Assembly (NCBI GenBank): GCA_019233755.1
Contig: JAFAMD010000068.1
Location: forward strand, 1 to 64,000
DNA length: 64,000 nt
Direction of reading: 5' to 3'
From: Acidobacteriaceae bacterium
Lineage (GTDB): Bacteria; Acidobacteriota; Terriglobia; Bryobacterales; Bryobacteraceae
How positions within the stretch are numbered: the stretch's first letter is position 1; every line of letters starts with the position of its first letter. Both the position numbers and the translations under genes were made by a program. The notes beneath the pieces were generated by a model that worked only from the letters and a program-made list of their open reading frames with translations, had not been told where the DNA came from and did no database searches. Positions 20,163-30,918 of the stretch are shown piece by piece.

Positions 20163-20564
20163 ATGATCCTGGGCATAGGCACCGATCTCGCAGAAGTTCA
20201 CCGTATCCGTGAAAGCATTGATAGGTTCGGCGTACGCTTCCTGGGGCGCATATACACCGAACGCGAACGGATTTATGCTTCCTCAAAAGCGAACGCCGCT
20301 GAACGCTTTGCTGCGCGCTTCGCCGCGAAGGAAGCGGCAATGAAAGCAATTGGCACGGGCTGGAGCCGCGGAGTCCGCTGGGTCGATTTCGAAGTCGTCA
20401 ACGAAAGATCGGGCCGGCCTACACTGCATCTGCACGGCGTGGCCGCTGAAATAGCCGGGAAGATGGGCGTGAATCGAATATCGATTTCACTGACTCACAC
20501 CGTAGACGTCGCGTTCGCGGTCGTAATTCTGGAAGACGGCGGTCGCTCAAACCCTGCTGGTTGA
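20163..20564 (+). CDS. acpS: Holo-[acyl-carrier-protein] synthase
   Basis: MILGIGTDLAEVHRIRESIDRFGVRFLGRIYTERER... AERFAARFAAKEAAMKAIGTGW. Confidence 0.96.
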   Translation: MILGIGTDLAEVHRIRESIDRFGVRFLGRIYTERERIYASSKANAAERFAARFAAKEAAMKAIGTGWSRGVRWVDFEVVNERSGRPTLHLHGVAAEIAGKMGVNRISISLTHTVDVAFAVVILEDGGRSNPAG

Positions 20565-21182
20565 GGCCGGAACAGGCCGCGGCCGCAATTGCGCTTCTTC
20601 CAGCCGTTTGGCTTCCTGGTAGGCGAAGATCATGCGGTGAATCACCGTTATGTTTCCCAACACCGCGATAACCCAAAGCACCGGCGCCATGCGGTCAAAC
20701 ATCGCGCCGATGATCAACAGAACGATGCGCTCTGGCCGTTCCAGAAAACCGACTTTACAACTCGGAATGATGTTCTCCGCCCGGGTTCGCGTATAGCTGA
20801 TCATTACGGAAGCGGTCATCACCACTGCCGTGAGCACCACGTAGGCAGGCCTGTTAATCGTTCCGTAGTAGACCAATAGGCCGACGAGCAGCGCCAGGTC
20901 CGAATACCGGTCGAGCACTGAATCGAAGAACCCGCCGAAGCGCGTCACCTGATTCGTTTCGCGCGCCACCCGGCCGTCCACCATATCGAACAACCCGGCG
21001 AAAATAATCACTCCGCCGGCGGTCCGGAACGAGCCGAATGCCAGGAAGGCCGCGGCGACCATATTGATCACTAGGCCCAGAAAGGTGAGAACGTTCGGGT
21101 TGATACGTGAGAGGGCCAAGCCTCGCACAATCAGCCTGATAATTTTGTTCGCGCCGAGGCCGATTGCACGCGTATACGTCAT
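20547..21182 (-). CDS. CDP-alcohol phosphatidyltransferase family protein
   Basis: GLFDMVDGRVARETNQVTRFGGFFDSVLDRYSD = DGx2ARx8Gx3Dx3D motif. Confidence 0.93.
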   Translation of the reverse strand: MTYTRAIGLGANKIIRLIVRGLALSRINPNVLTFLGLVINMVAAAFLAFGSFRTAGGVIIFAGLFDMVDGRVARETNQVTRFGGFFDSVLDRYSDLALLVGLLVYYGTINRPAYVVLTAVVMTASVMISYTRTRAENIIPSCKVGFLERPERIVLLIIGAMFDRMAPVLWVIAVLGNITVIHRMIFAYQEAKRLEEAQLRPRPVPASTSRV

Positions 21183-21184
21183 AC

Positions 21185-21658
21185 CTACGACACCGCCGCG
21201 TCGTGTATCGTCGTCAGTTTAAGAATTTCCATCTCGCGCACGCCATCGGGAATATTGATTTTGACCGTGTCGCCGACCCTTTTCCCCAGCAGGCCGCGGC
21301 CGATGGGAGAACTGGTGGAAATCTTCCCGTTCGCTACGTCGGCTTCTTCGCTGGTGACCAGGTTGAAGGTGCACTCTTCATCTTTGCTGACGTCGAACAC
21401 CACGACTTGCGACCCCAGGCCCACGCGGTCCCGCGGAATCTTCGAGAAATCGACCAGCGAGAACTCCCGCAGCCTGGCCTGCAACTGCCCGAGCCGGGCA
21501 TTCACATAAGCCTGCCGCTCCTTCGCGGCGTGATACTCCGCATTCTCGCTTAAATCACCGTGCGCGCGTGCTTTGAGGATCTCCTTGGGCAGCTCATTCC
21601 GCAATTCGTATTCGAGCGCCGCAATTTCTTCCTGCAGCTTCTTTTTCAGATCCTCCAT
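21185..21658 (-). CDS. greA: Transcription elongation factor GreA
   Basis: LKKKLQEEIAALEYELRNELPKEILKARAHGDLSENAEYHAAKERQAYVNARLGQLQARL... SPIGRGLLGKRVGDTVKI. Confidence 0.95.
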   Translation of the reverse strand: MEDLKKKLQEEIAALEYELRNELPKEILKARAHGDLSENAEYHAAKERQAYVNARLGQLQARLREFSLVDFSKIPRDRVGLGSQVVVFDVSKDEECTFNLVTSEEADVANGKISTSSPIGRGLLGKRVGDTVKINIPDGVREMEILKLTTIHDAAVS

Positions 21659-21786
21659 GGGCTACAGAATCCATTATATGGAAGCAGCATAGGCATTTAA
21701 CCTAACATTCCGGGTGATACGCGGGACGCTCGACTCGACAGGGCGTAAGTCACACTGTTACAATGATCTAAGAGGAAACGCCCGCC

Positions 21787-22026
21787 ATGGCCAGCAAACC
21801 GGCATTCGCCCAGGGAGCCCAAGTCGAGCACCAGAAATTCGGTCTCGGCACTGTCCTTTCCTGCAACGACGATTACATAGTAATCAAGTTCGACGATCAC
21901 GGCGAGAAGAAATTCGTCACTTCCATCGTTTTGCCGTCTCTAAAAAAGAGCGATCGCCAGCCGCCTGTCGAGAAGCGGCGCGCAACTCGCAAGAAGACCG
22001 CCGCGCCGGCCGCGAGCGGAGATTAA
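21787..22026 (+). CDS. Small stand-alone Tudor-like protein resembling the C-terminal domain of UvrD/PcrA
   Basis: [48 protein letters not shown] matches the V.H.KFG.G.V......I.F...G.K.......L pattern; basic tail. Confidence 0.7.
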   Translation: MASKPAFAQGAQVEHQKFGLGTVLSCNDDYIVIKFDDHGEKKFVTSIVLPSLKKSDRQPPVEKRRATRKKTAAPAASGD

Positions 22027-22057
22027 GAGGTACAGGCAAGATCCTTCGAATGTGCGA

Positions 22058-22731
22058 ATGAAGGTAGGCGTTGTAGTTTTTCCCGGCAGCAACTGCGATC
22101 ACGACGCATGGTACGCGGTTTCACAGAGTCTGCATCAAAAAGCCGAATTTATCTGGCATGAGTCGGCATCGCTCGGGGATGTCGACGCGGTTATCCTCCC
22201 CGGTGGTTTCTCTTATGGCGATTACCTGCGCTGCGGCGCCATCGCCAAATTTTCGCCTGTTATGCAGGCTGTCAGCAAGTTCGCCCGCGAGGGGGGCTTG
22301 GTCGCCGGCATCTGTAACGGCTTTCAGGTCTTAACCGAAGCGGGTCTGCTTCCCGGCGCGCTCGTCCGGAACGAAAATCTGAAGTTCGTCTGCAAACGGG
22401 TGCCGCTCGAAGTCGTCACCACAGATTCATCTTTCAGCCATCAGGCCACGAAGGGCCAGATACTGCGGCTTCCCGTAGCCCACGGCGAAGGCTGCTACAT
22501 CGCCGACGAAAGAACGCTCGATCAACTCGAAGCCGAAGACCGCGTGCTGGTCCGGTATCTCGAGAACCCTAATGGATCCATGCGCAACATCGCCGGCATC
22601 CTTAACGAAAAGCGCAACGTGATGGGGATGATGCCCCACCCGGAGCGCGCGGCCGATCCGCTTCTTGGAAATACGGACGGCCTCACGATTCTGAACTCAC
22701 TTATCCACGCGCAGGTTACCGCCTCGAAATC

Positions 22732-22735
<4 letters not shown>
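22058..22735 (+). CDS. purQ: Phosphoribosylformylglycinamidine synthase subunit PurQ
   Basis: [21 protein letters not shown]... [23 protein letters not shown]... [25 protein letters not shown] track starts at a GTG at 22052. Confidence 0.96.
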
Positions 22736-24979
<2,244 letters not shown>

Positions 24980-24987
<8 letters not shown>

Positions 24988-26422
24988 TTGGGAAGCAGGG
25001 GAAGAAACGCCCTTCGACAAGCTCCATGAGGAGTGCGGCGTCTTTGCGATTTATGGCCACCAGGAAGCCGCGAACTTAGCCTACCTGGGGCTGTTTGCTT
25101 TGCAGCACCGCGGCCAGGAAAGCGCCGGCATTGCCACGGGCGATGGCCGCAAGATTCACAGCATCCGCCAGATGGGTCACGTGGCTGACATTTTCACTCC
25201 TGACGTGCTGAATCAGCTTCCGGGCGACCACGCGATCGGCCACACGCGCTACTCCACCTCGGGCGATACCGTTCTTCGCAATGCCCAGCCGTTATCCGTC
25301 ACCTGTAGTAAAGGCCAGGTCGCGGTCGCGCACAACGGCAATCTCACAAACGCCATCGAACTGCGCCGCGAACTCGAGGAAGACGGCTCTATCTTCCAAT
25401 CCACCAGCGACACGGAGGTGGTGCTGCACCTGGTGGCTCGCTCCCGCGAACGAACGCTGGCCGGTGCACTGCGCGACGCGCTGCTGCAGATTGAAGGCGC
25501 GTTCTCTCTGGTGTTCCTGGCGGAGGACCGCGTTATCGTAGCCCGCGATCCGCACGGTTTTCGCCCGCTGGCCATGGGACAACTCGAAGTGTCCGGCGGC
25601 CCGACCGCCACCGTGTTCGCCTCCGAAACCTGCGCCTTCGATCTGATCGGCGCAACTTACGTCGGCGACGTGAAGCCCGGCGAAATGGTGATCATCGGTC
25701 CGGAGGGCATGACCCGCGAGTTTTACACGACCCCGGACACACCCGCCCACTGCTCCTTCGAACACGTCTATTTCTCGCGTCCGGATTCCATTGTTTTCGG
25801 CAAAACCGTCGCTGAATCGCGCGAAAGAATGGGCCGCCGCCTCGCCCTGGAGCACCCGGTCGAAGCGGACGTAGTCGTACCTGTTCCGGATTCCGGCGTG
25901 TCTGCTGCTATCGGCTACTCGGCCGAATCGGGCATTCCCTATCGCCAGGCGCTGATTCGCAATCATTACGTGGGCCGCACGTTTATCGAACCCTCCCAGG
26001 CGATTCGCGACTTCGGAGTCAAACTCAAGTTGAATCCGGTGCGCCATCTGCTGGAAGGCAAGCGCGTCGTCCTCGTCGACGATTCCATCGTGCGCGGTAC
26101 GACCAGCCGGAAGATTGTCCGCATGGTCCGCAATGCCGGCGCCCGCGAAGTCCACTTGCGTATCTCCTGCCCGCCGACCATCTCGCCCTGTTACTACGGC
26201 GTCGATACGCCTTCGCAAAACGAACTAATCGCAGCCAACCACAGCATCAAGGAAATCGAAGAGTTCGTCGAGGCAGATTCGCTCGCTTATCTTTCGCTCG
26301 ACGGCTTGCGCGATTCCGTTCGCGATCAGGACCGCCATTTCTGCTATGCCTGCTACACCGGCCGCTACCCGACGCTGGTGCAGATCGACGAGATCGTGCT
26401 GGCAAAGACCGGCTGCTGCTAG
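24980..26422 (+). CDS. purF: Amidophosphoribosyltransferase
   Basis: [37 protein letters not shown]... [38 protein letters not shown]. Confidence 0.97.
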
Positions 26423-26438
26423 GCGAAAAGACCGGAAC

Positions 26439-27167
26439 TTACGCGGCCGCGCCGCTTACATCCAGTTCCTCAGCGATCAATTGCCTTAACCGGTCGGTCA
26501 AAGCACTCCGATCCTTCAGGCTCATCTCTTTCGTCTCGATCGGCTTGAGAATGCGCAAGGTCACCTTGCCGGAACGCACAATTCCGCCGCCGTACGGCAA
26601 AATCTCGCGCGTTCCGATCATCACCATCGGCACCACCGGCACACCCGCCCGAATTGCGATATAAGCACCGCCCTCTTTGAACGGCCTGAGCACGCCGTCA
26701 TGCGAGCGCCCGCCTTCGGGAAAGATCAGCAAAGAGATCTTTTTGCGCTGGATCGTTTCCGCCGCCACCTGCATCGTTTTCACCGCGGCGCGAGGATCTT
26801 CGCGCGGTACCGGAATGTGCCCGGCCCTGCTCAGGTGCGTACCTAAGAACGGAATTTGAAACAGGCCGCGTTTTGCCAGAAATCGGAACTGTGCCGAAAT
26901 ATTGGCGAGCGCCACCGGCGTATCCATATAACTCAGATGGTTCGATACGAAAACATAGCTGGCATTCGGGTCAATCTGTTCGAGGCCCTCCACGCGCACG
27001 CGAATACCGCTCACTGCGAGCAGGGTTCGCGCCCACGCGCGCGCCACGCGAATCTGCACTGCGCCGGTCGAGTCGAAAAACGACACGATCAGGCTGATCG
27101 TGCCGAAAAAAATTGTTGCTATAAAGATCGCGGGATCCGCAAACAGCACACCGCGCAGCCATTTCAT
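26439..27167 (-). CDS. plsC: 1-acyl-sn-glycerol-3-phosphate acyltransferase
   Basis: VFVSNHLSYMDTPVALA (HX4D), FPEGGRSHDGVLRPFKEGG. Confidence 0.92.
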   Translation of the reverse strand: MKWLRGVLFADPAIFIATIFFGTISLIVSFFDSTGAVQIRVARAWARTLLAVSGIRVRVEGLEQIDPNASYVFVSNHLSYMDTPVALANISAQFRFLAKRGLFQIPFLGTHLSRAGHIPVPREDPRAAVKTMQVAAETIQRKKISLLIFPEGGRSHDGVLRPFKEGGAYIAIRAGVPVVPMVMIGTREILPYGGGIVRSGKVTLRILKPIETKEMSLKDRSALTDRLRQLIAEELDVSGAAA

Positions 27168-27179
27168 CCAGGCCCCATT

Positions 27180-28457
27180 TTACGAAACCGACTGCTGCTT
27201 GCCCTTGAACAACTTGCGCGCCTCGCCTACCAGAAACAAGGAACCGGTGAAGAACACGATCGCCTCCTTGGGCGCCGTCCGCGCTATCTCAACGGCATCC
27301 GCTACCGTTTTCGCCGTCGCAGCGCAAGGATGGCCGGTGACGCGCAGAATCGCCTCCGGCCGGAGCGTGCGCGGAAAATCAGGGGCGGTTACAATCAGCC
27401 TGTTTGCCAGCGGGAACAGCCTCTCGGTCACTTCCTCAATGGCCTTATCACGCATCGCGCCATAGACAATCCAGACCGGCCGGCCAATGCAGAACTCGCC
27501 GATATACGCCGCCAGCGCAGCCGCACCCGCCGGGTTGTGCGCGCCGTCCAGCACGAAGTCCGGATTACGCGAAACGAATTCCAGGCGTCCCGGCCATCGC
27601 ACATCGCGCAAGCCTGCCTGAATCATGGACGTCGCAATGCCAAGCTTTTCACAGGCAAGAATGGCAGCCTTGGCATTCTCGATCTGGTGCCGCCCGGGCA
27701 GCGAGCACTCGAATTCTACTCCGCCCATCGTAAATTTCGATCCCACGGCCTTCACTTGCACGTCGGAGACGTCGAGGTCCACCGTCCTGTTCACTTCACA
27801 CTCAAGCTCGTGTGCCCGACGCAGGATTACTTCTTCGGCCGCCGGTTCCTGTTTCGAAAGAATCAGCGGCACCCCCGGCTTCAAAATTCCTGCTTTCTCG
27901 GCTGCAATCGATTCGATCGTATTGCCGAGAAACGCTTCGTGATCATACGCCACCGGTGTAATTACCGTCAGCTCCGGCGCGATCACGTTCGTTGCATCCA
28001 GCCGGCCGCCTAATCCCACTTCCATCACGCTGATGTCGCAGGAGTCACGGAACGTTAAAAGCGCCATCGCAGTGACAGTTTCAAAGTAGGAGGGATGGGC
28101 GTCGAGCCGTTCTTCCCGCAGCAGCTTTTCCGCCGCGGCGTGCACTCTCTCGAATGCCTGAACGAATTCGCGCTCGCTGAGCGGGACGCCGTTGATCTGT
28201 ATTCGCTCCGTTGGCTCGATGAGGTGTGGTGACGTGTACAACCCGGTGGCCAGGCCCGCATGCCGCAGTGCGTTCGCAATCATCGCGCAGGTTGATCCTT
28301 TGCCGTTTGTGCCGGCAACATGCACGAATCGCCGGCCCTGCTCCGGATGACCGAGCTCCTCAAGCAGCCTGCGCATCGTCTCCAGGCCGAATTTCGCCCC
28401 GACCTTCAACTCGTTTCCAAGCGCGTAGAGATAGCGGACGGAATCGGGATAGCTCAC
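27180..28457 (-). CDS. folC: Folylpolyglutamate synthase / dihydrofolate synthase
   Basis: FVHVAGTNGKGSTCAMIANALRHAGLATGLYTSPHL..., MEVGLGGRLDATNVI, DGAHNPAGA. Start set at a GTG at 28457; the ORF is open to 28655. Confidence 0.92.
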   Translation of the reverse strand: MSYPDSVRYLYALGNELKVGAKFGLETMRRLLEELGHPEQGRRFVHVAGTNGKGSTCAMIANALRHAGLATGLYTSPHLIEPTERIQINGVPLSEREFVQAFERVHAAAEKLLREERLDAHPSYFETVTAMALLTFRDSCDISVMEVGLGGRLDATNVIAPELTVITPVAYDHEAFLGNTIESIAAEKAGILKPGVPLILSKQEPAAEEVILRRAHELECEVNRTVDLDVSDVQVKAVGSKFTMGGVEFECSLPGRHQIENAKAAILACEKLGIATSMIQAGLRDVRWPGRLEFVSRNPDFVLDGAHNPAGAAALAAYIGEFCIGRPVWIVYGAMRDKAIEEVTERLFPLANRLIVTAPDFPRTLRPEAILRVTGHPCAATAKTVADAVEIARTAPKEAIVFFTGSLFLVGEARKLFKGKQQSVS

Positions 28458-28804
28458 GCTAGCACCTTCCGGCTGTAATCGCCAAAGCAGATTCTTGCCA
28501 GCACGAAGAGCACGACGCAGCCAAACTTCCATGCCGCCGCAAACATGTAGAGAAAAGGAACGAACAATGAAATCACCGTCATATCCACGGTAATCTGGTA
28601 CGCCCACTCCTATCCAACGCATACTGACGATTGCAGCGACGTTGAAAAGAACCACGTCCCACAGACCTAACTCCTTGCGGAGAAGCGTCCTGAGCCATCG
28701 TACCGCGTGATCGTGTTTTGCTATCGGTTACTCGCTCGTAAGAACTCCCTGACGAAGAGCTCTTCATCCGCTGGACATAAGCGCCTCGTACTTAGAATCG
28801 AGGG

Positions 28805-29377
28805 TTGGAAAAAGGAGACCTCAAGATGAAATTCAAACTTGCGATTGCCGCGGGTGCCCTGGCTATCATGAGCACTGCCCTGATTGCGCAAAGCAGCGTT
28901 CCGATGGTAGGCGGAGCGCCCATGTACCCGAGCAGAAACATCGTTCAAAACGCATCAAGCGCTCAAAATCTAAGCACGCTGGTTGCTGCCGTGAAAGCCG
29001 CGGGCCTGGTCGACACGCTGGAAGAACCGGGCCCCTTCACCGTTTTTGCTCCGACGAACTCTGCTTTTGACAAACTTCCTGCCGGTACACTCGATATGCT
29101 GCTCAAATCCGAGAATCAGGACAAGCTCAAGAAAGTCTTGACTTATCACGTAGTATCAGGCAGCGTCACATGGAAGAAGCTCGTCGCCATGATCAAGAAG
29201 GACGGCGGCCAAACACAGATCAAGACAGTTGAAGGCGGAACCATCACGGCCATGATGGATGGCGAAAACGTCGTGCTGAAGGACGAAAAAGGCGGAACCG
29301 CCACGGTAACTCAGGCAGACGTGATGCAGAAGAATGGCGTAGTTCACGTGATTGATGCGGTTCTACTGCCGAACTAA
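28805..29377 (+). CDS. Secreted fasciclin (FAS1) domain protein
   Basis: Signal peptide; LVAAVKAAGLVDTLEEPGPFTVFAPTNSAFDKLPAGTLD... LTYHVVSG... NGVVHVIDAVLLP. Confidence 0.95.
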   Translation: MEKGDLKMKFKLAIAAGALAIMSTALIAQSSVPMVGGAPMYPSRNIVQNASSAQNLSTLVAAVKAAGLVDTLEEPGPFTVFAPTNSAFDKLPAGTLDMLLKSENQDKLKKVLTYHVVSGSVTWKKLVAMIKKDGGQTQIKTVEGGTITAMMDGENVVLKDEKGGTATVTQADVMQKNGVVHVIDAVLLPN

Positions 29378-29401
29378 GTGCTTGCCAGCATTTCCCTCTC
29401 C

Positions 29402-29436
29402 GGCCGGAACTAGCGTGTACGTTCCGGCCTTTTTTA
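29402..29436 (+). terminator. Rho-independent terminator after the fasciclin gene
   Basis: GGCCGGAAC-tagcgtgtac-GTTCCGGCC followed by TTTTTT. Confidence 0.85.
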
Positions 29437-30210
29437 TGGCTGATGCAGCATCGGCTGAATCAGATGAAATACATCACGGGCTACGACCTCATTTCCCTTC
29501 CCGTTCGGGTGAATCCCGTCCGGCTGCATCATGTCCGGGTGCTGGTACACATGGATCAACAAGAAAGGCATGAGCTTCAAGTGATACTTCTCGGCTAGCT
29601 CCGGAAACATCGCCGTAAAGGGCTTCACGTAGTCCGGACCATAATTCGGCGGCAGCGTGATACCCAGCAGCACGACCGGAATGTTCTCCTGCTGCAGCCG
29701 CACAATCAGCTCTTCCAGGTTCCTTTTCGTTGCCTCCACTGGAATTCCACGTAGTCCGTCATTTCCGCCAAACTCCAGCAGCACGAAGGCCGGATGTTCG
29801 GCAATCACGTTGTCGATCCGGGCCAGGCCGTCGGTGCTTGTATCCCCGCTTACGCCCTGGTTGTCCACGCGGTATGCGTAGCCGTTGGCGCTCAATAGGT
29901 CTTGCAAATCTTCGGGATAACTTCGGCCCGCCACTCCAGCCGTCAAACTGTCGCCGAATGTGACAATCACCGGCCGCTGGTCCCGTTCCTGCACCGGCTG
30001 CGCTGCCGGCGCGGGTTCCGGTGTGGAACCCGCCGGCGCTGGCGTGCGTTTCTCTTCTTGTGAGCTGGTCGAAGTCTGTTTACAGGCAGTTAGCAGGAGG
30101 GCCGAGGCCAACCACACTGCAACGATAGAATAGAATCCCCTTCTCGCCACATCTTTAAGATTGACATGCAAGCCCCCGCGTTCCAGACCGGCGTCATAGA
30201 AGTCAACCAA
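29434..30210 (-). CDS. SGNH/GDSL lipoprotein esterase (TesA/arylesterase-like)
   Basis: VTFGDSLTAGVAG, GVSGDTSTDGLARID, LEFGGNDGLRGI, DGIHPNGKGNEVVA; lipobox-like LLLTAC. Confidence 0.9.
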   Translation of the reverse strand: MVDFYDAGLERGGLHVNLKDVARRGFYSIVAVWLASALLLTACKQTSTSSQEEKRTPAPAGSTPEPAPAAQPVQERDQRPVIVTFGDSLTAGVAGRSYPEDLQDLLSANGYAYRVDNQGVSGDTSTDGLARIDNVIAEHPAFVLLEFGGNDGLRGIPVEATKRNLEELIVRLQQENIPVVLLGITLPPNYGPDYVKPFTAMFPELAEKYHLKLMPFLLIHVYQHPDMMQPDGIHPNGKGNEVVARDVFHLIQPMLHQP

Positions 30211-30915
30211 CTATGGAAAGTGATTGAAAACCCTCCAAATCGCGTGGAGATTCTGCGTAACATCACCTTCTCTGTCCCGCGCGGGCAATTCTTGGCTATT
30301 ATGGGCGCATCAGGGAGCGGCAAGAGCACCCTGCTGGGCCTGCTCGCCGGTCTTGATACCGTCACGTCCGGCCGCATCGTTCTGGACAAAACCGATATTA
30401 CGAATCTCAGGGAGGACAATCTTGCCCGTTTGCGAGGCCGCAAGATCGGCTTCGTTTTTCAGTCATATCAACTGGTCCCGACTCTCACTGCCGAGGAGAA
30501 CATTCTTCTTCCGGCCGAGTTGAGCGGCTACCAGGGCGATGCCCGCCGCCGCGCAAAAGATCTCCTGGAACGGGTAGGGCTTACGAACCGCGCCCACCAC
30601 TACCCTATCCAGCTTTCCGGAGGCGAACAGCAGCGTGTCGCCCTGGCCCGCGCGTTCGTCACGCAGCCGCCCATCCTGATGACCGACGAGCCCACCGGCA
30701 ACCTCGATAGCGCTAACGGCCAGCATGTCCTCGATCTCCTGCTGCAGCTCAACCGTGAGGAGGAGACCACGCTCATCCTTGTCACTCATGATCGCCAGCT
30801 CGCGGAGTATGCCGATCGCATTCTTACCTTGCACGACGGCCGCATTCTCCGCGATGAAATGGCCGAACGCCGCGTGTCCGAGCCGGAACTGCCTGAGCCG
30901 CAGGTGGAGGCCTGA
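30166..30915 (+). CDS. ABC transporter ATP-binding protein (LolD/YbbA-like)
   Basis: MGASGSGKSTLLGLLAGLDTVTSGRI, LSGGEQQRVALARAFVTQPPILMTDEPTGNLDS. Confidence 0.94.
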   Translation: MQAPAFQTGVIEVNQLWKVIENPPNRVEILRNITFSVPRGQFLAIMGASGSGKSTLLGLLAGLDTVTSGRIVLDKTDITNLREDNLARLRGRKIGFVFQSYQLVPTLTAEENILLPAELSGYQGDARRRAKDLLERVGLTNRAHHYPIQLSGGEQQRVALARAFVTQPPILMTDEPTGNLDSANGQHVLDLLLQLNREEETTLILVTHDRQLAEYADRILTLHDGRILRDEMAERRVSEPELPEPQVEA

Positions 30916-30918
30916 TCC

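Noticed and set aside
25292-26218. 308-aa minus-strand ORF
   Set aside because: Antisense to purF; shadow ORF.
26856-28013. 385-aa plus-strand ORF
   Set aside because: Spans the antisense of plsC and folC, both with strong family motifs.
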